64,000 nucleotides of DNA, from contig OY757015.1 of NCBI GenBank assembly GCA_963580285.1, positions 132,564,029 through 132,628,028 on the forward strand, in the 5' to 3' direction. The DNA is from Lucinisca nassula. Its lineage: Eukaryota > Mollusca > Bivalvia > Lucinida > Lucinidae. Each line of letters starts with the position of its first letter. The stretch's first letter is position 1. Positions 62,706 through 64,000 of the stretch are shown here, in pieces. A model generated the notes under the pieces. The model worked only from the letters and a program-made list of their open reading frames with translations. It had not been told where the DNA came from and made no database searches. The position numbers and the translations under genes are program-made.

Positions 62706-62988
62706 AGCCAGCCCCGGTAGCTCATGACTGATGATCATGAGGACACGGATTCGATTCCAGCCATGGTATGCAACATTCTTTCGTGGGGATTGTCTACGGT
62801 CATTCTCTCCTTTCCGCTGATTCAAGAAGGACAAGTGTCAGTTTCTGGCGAAAGAATGTGCACTGTATTGATTAACCGCTTACGTATAAGCCTGCCCAGG
62901 AAAAGTGTGGACAGTTAATTGACCGGCTCAAAAATGGCCTAAATAATGTTGACTGGGCCGTTAAACTCCAATACAAACAAACAAACAC
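62706..62988 (+). mobile_element. SINE-B, full length with 11-bp target duplication
   Basis: The tRNA-like head CCCCGGTAGCTCATGACTGATGATC...GGATTCGATTCCAGCC is followed by a body found also at 17614-17806, ending GACTGGGCCGTTAAACTCCAATACAAACAAACAAAC. ATCTTCATCAG is duplicated at 62695-62705 and 62989-62999. Confidence 0.92.
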
Positions 62989-63087
62989 ATCTTCATCAGA
63001 AAAAAAAATATTTTGGAGATATGAAAGAATACACTACATGTCACACGGATATGTTGTTGTAGTGTATTAAACAATTATTGAGGGTTT

Positions 63088-63384
63088 TTTGTTTGTTTGA
63101 TTCGAGGTTTAACGTCCCCGTCAACACTGTAAAGGTCATTTTGGAGACGTTGCTTCCAATTCTGTGGGACTTTACCCGACATTGAGATGAATTTACACCT
63201 CAAGCCCTGTCGCCCAATAAAACCAATAGGATTTATAAGCATGGACGGTCCGACTCGTGCAAAGACCTGGGCAAGCTTAGATTCTCTAAGTGGTTTACCA
63301 GTACCCCTGTGCGGGCCGGATTCAGCTCTGCATGGAAGCATCATGCAGCCCATATATTTCTTCAAGCCCCGATGGGCGGGGGCC
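63088..63384 (-). mobile_element. SINE-A, full length
   Basis: GTTTGTTTGATTCGAGGTTTAACGTCCCC ... GGAGACGTTGCTTCC ... CTTCAAGCCCCGATGGGCGGGGGCC. Tail at the left. Confidence 0.92.
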
Positions 63385-63512
63385 ATGAGGGTTCGTGGCA
63401 AGACATTTGGCCTAATGCAACAAATTGTATTACACATAACATGTATAATTTTCCACACCAGAACTGGTCCAATGATAATATCCGCATATGAAGAGCTGAT
63501 TGGATATTAAGC

Positions 63513-63737
63513 TGTTTTGTACCAAATGGAATCTTCCTCCTTATATATGGCAGGAGTCCATTTCGAAATTTAGGACTGACAGGTTGTGTTATCTTCAAAA
63601 TTTATTCGGAAAATGGCTGAACTTCTTGCAAAAAGTGTAGGTCCTGATCAGACGCCGTATTCTGCGGTGTCTGATCTGGGCCTACACTGTTTGCCAGGGC
63701 ACCCGTTTTGGGATTTCTGGTACAAAATGGGTCAAGT
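63513..63737 (+). mobile_element. M2 MITE, full copy
   Basis: GTACCAAATGGAATCTTCCTCCTTATATATGGCAGGAG ... GGCTGAACTTCTTGCAAAAAGTGTAGGTCCTGATCAGACGCCG...GTCTGATCTGGGCCTACACTGTTTGCCAGGGCACCCGTTTTGGG. Confidence 0.88.
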
Positions 63738-63799
63738 AGCTTACATAAAGCAATAAGATTGCCATAAATTTTAAATTTATTCATTCAATATTTTCACCC

Positions 63800-64000
63800 A
63801 GCACGGGTAGCTTAGTTGGATGCACATCAGATAATCCCGTGGCGGGTTTAACTAAGTAAGTAAGTAAGTAAGTAAGTGAGTAAATAAGTAAGTAACGACT
63901 TTATTTAAAGAGGGTAATGGGGTAGTGTGGTAATATTCTTTCGTGGAGATAGGGTAGTGTGGTAATAGTCTTTCGTGGAGATTTATCATGAAAGATTTTC
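63800..64000 (+). repeat. tRNA-like start, (GTAA)n tract and local duplication
   Basis: GGTAGCTTAGTTGGATGCACATC...CGGGTTTAAC is weakly tRNA-like. (AGTA)n runs at 63855-63893. AGGGTA-TGGGGTAGTGTGGTAATATTCTTTCGTGGAGAT is then repeated at the window end. Confidence 0.65.

Larger units (their letters stand above)
62257..63070 (+). mobile_element. HP-MITE subfamily B interrupted twice
   Basis: Pieces at 62257-62344 (GTGTAATGAACACCCCTCTAAACC...ACTTTATATAGAATAACTGGGG), 62597-62705 (TAGTGGATGTACATATTAGAACTTCC...GTACCCACAACCAATG...AGATATCACATATCTTCATCAG) and 63000-63070 (AAAAAATATTTTGGAGATATGAAAGAATACACTACATGTCACACGG). Interrupted by a MITE at 62345-62596 and SINE-B at 62706-62988. Confidence 0.8.

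Overview
The window looks like repeat-rich nuclear DNA of a marine invertebrate, most likely a mollusc and perhaps a bivalve. This rests on the density of tRNA-headed SINEs, fold-back MITEs and microsatellites, on spliceosomal GT-AG introns, and on the kind of large DNA transposon present. The species cannot be fixed from the sequence. I recognise no ordinary host gene. Outside one large element the window is layered dispersed repeats, minisatellites, a decayed mariner transposase and the tail of a LINE reverse transcriptase.

The centre is a complete Polinton/Maverick (adintovirus-like) element at 32913-51469, 18,557 bp. It has inverted terminal repeats of about 0.6 kb that start AGTAGTAAG, and it is flanked by a perfect 6-bp target duplication, ATAGCG (32907-32912 and 51470-51475). 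Plus-strand genes, left to right: a small EndoU/BECR-like protein (tentative), a protein of two PC4/Sub1-like domains, a possible 59-residue ORF, a DDE integrase with a C-terminal chromodomain, a TATA-binding-protein homologue, a small basic protein, a penton-like minor capsid protein, a basic PY-like protein, the double-jelly-roll major capsid protein and an adenain-like cysteine protease. Minus-strand genes converge on these: a proline/lysine-rich protein, a paralogue of the small basic protein, an A32/FtsK-type packaging ATPase, a two-helix membrane protein and a protein-primed family B DNA polymerase. The polymerase, integrase, ATPase and protease catalytic motifs all appear intact.

Three things lift this element above an ordinary Polinton. 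It carries a two-part transcription module, a TBP with all four DNA-kinking phenylalanines plus a tandem PC4 protein, so it may direct its own nuclear transcription. Its polymerase gene appears to be spliced: a 49-codon first exon and three exons of exactly 63 nt, all phase 0 and mutually similar, precede the large exon, next to a decayed further copy. Two paralogous small basic proteins sit on opposite arms. Adjacent genes are packed with repeated ATGA stop/start overlaps.

Layout: 1-32.9 kb is repeats (SINE and MITE families, diverged tandem blocks at 9.4-10.4 and 11.5-13.5 kb, a tRNA-like tandem array at 26.0-26.7 kb, microsatellites). 32.9-51.5 kb is the Polinton, whose polymerase introns and right end have been invaded by host repeats. 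51.5-64 kb is repeats again, with a LINE relic at 53.4 kb, a transposon-end minisatellite at 58.4-59.3 kb, a mariner pseudogene at 61.1-61.8 kb, a 36-bp minisatellite at 62.0-62.25 kb and a triple nested insertion at 62.3-63.1 kb. Family names such as SINE-A, HP-MITE and M2 are labels used only in this report.
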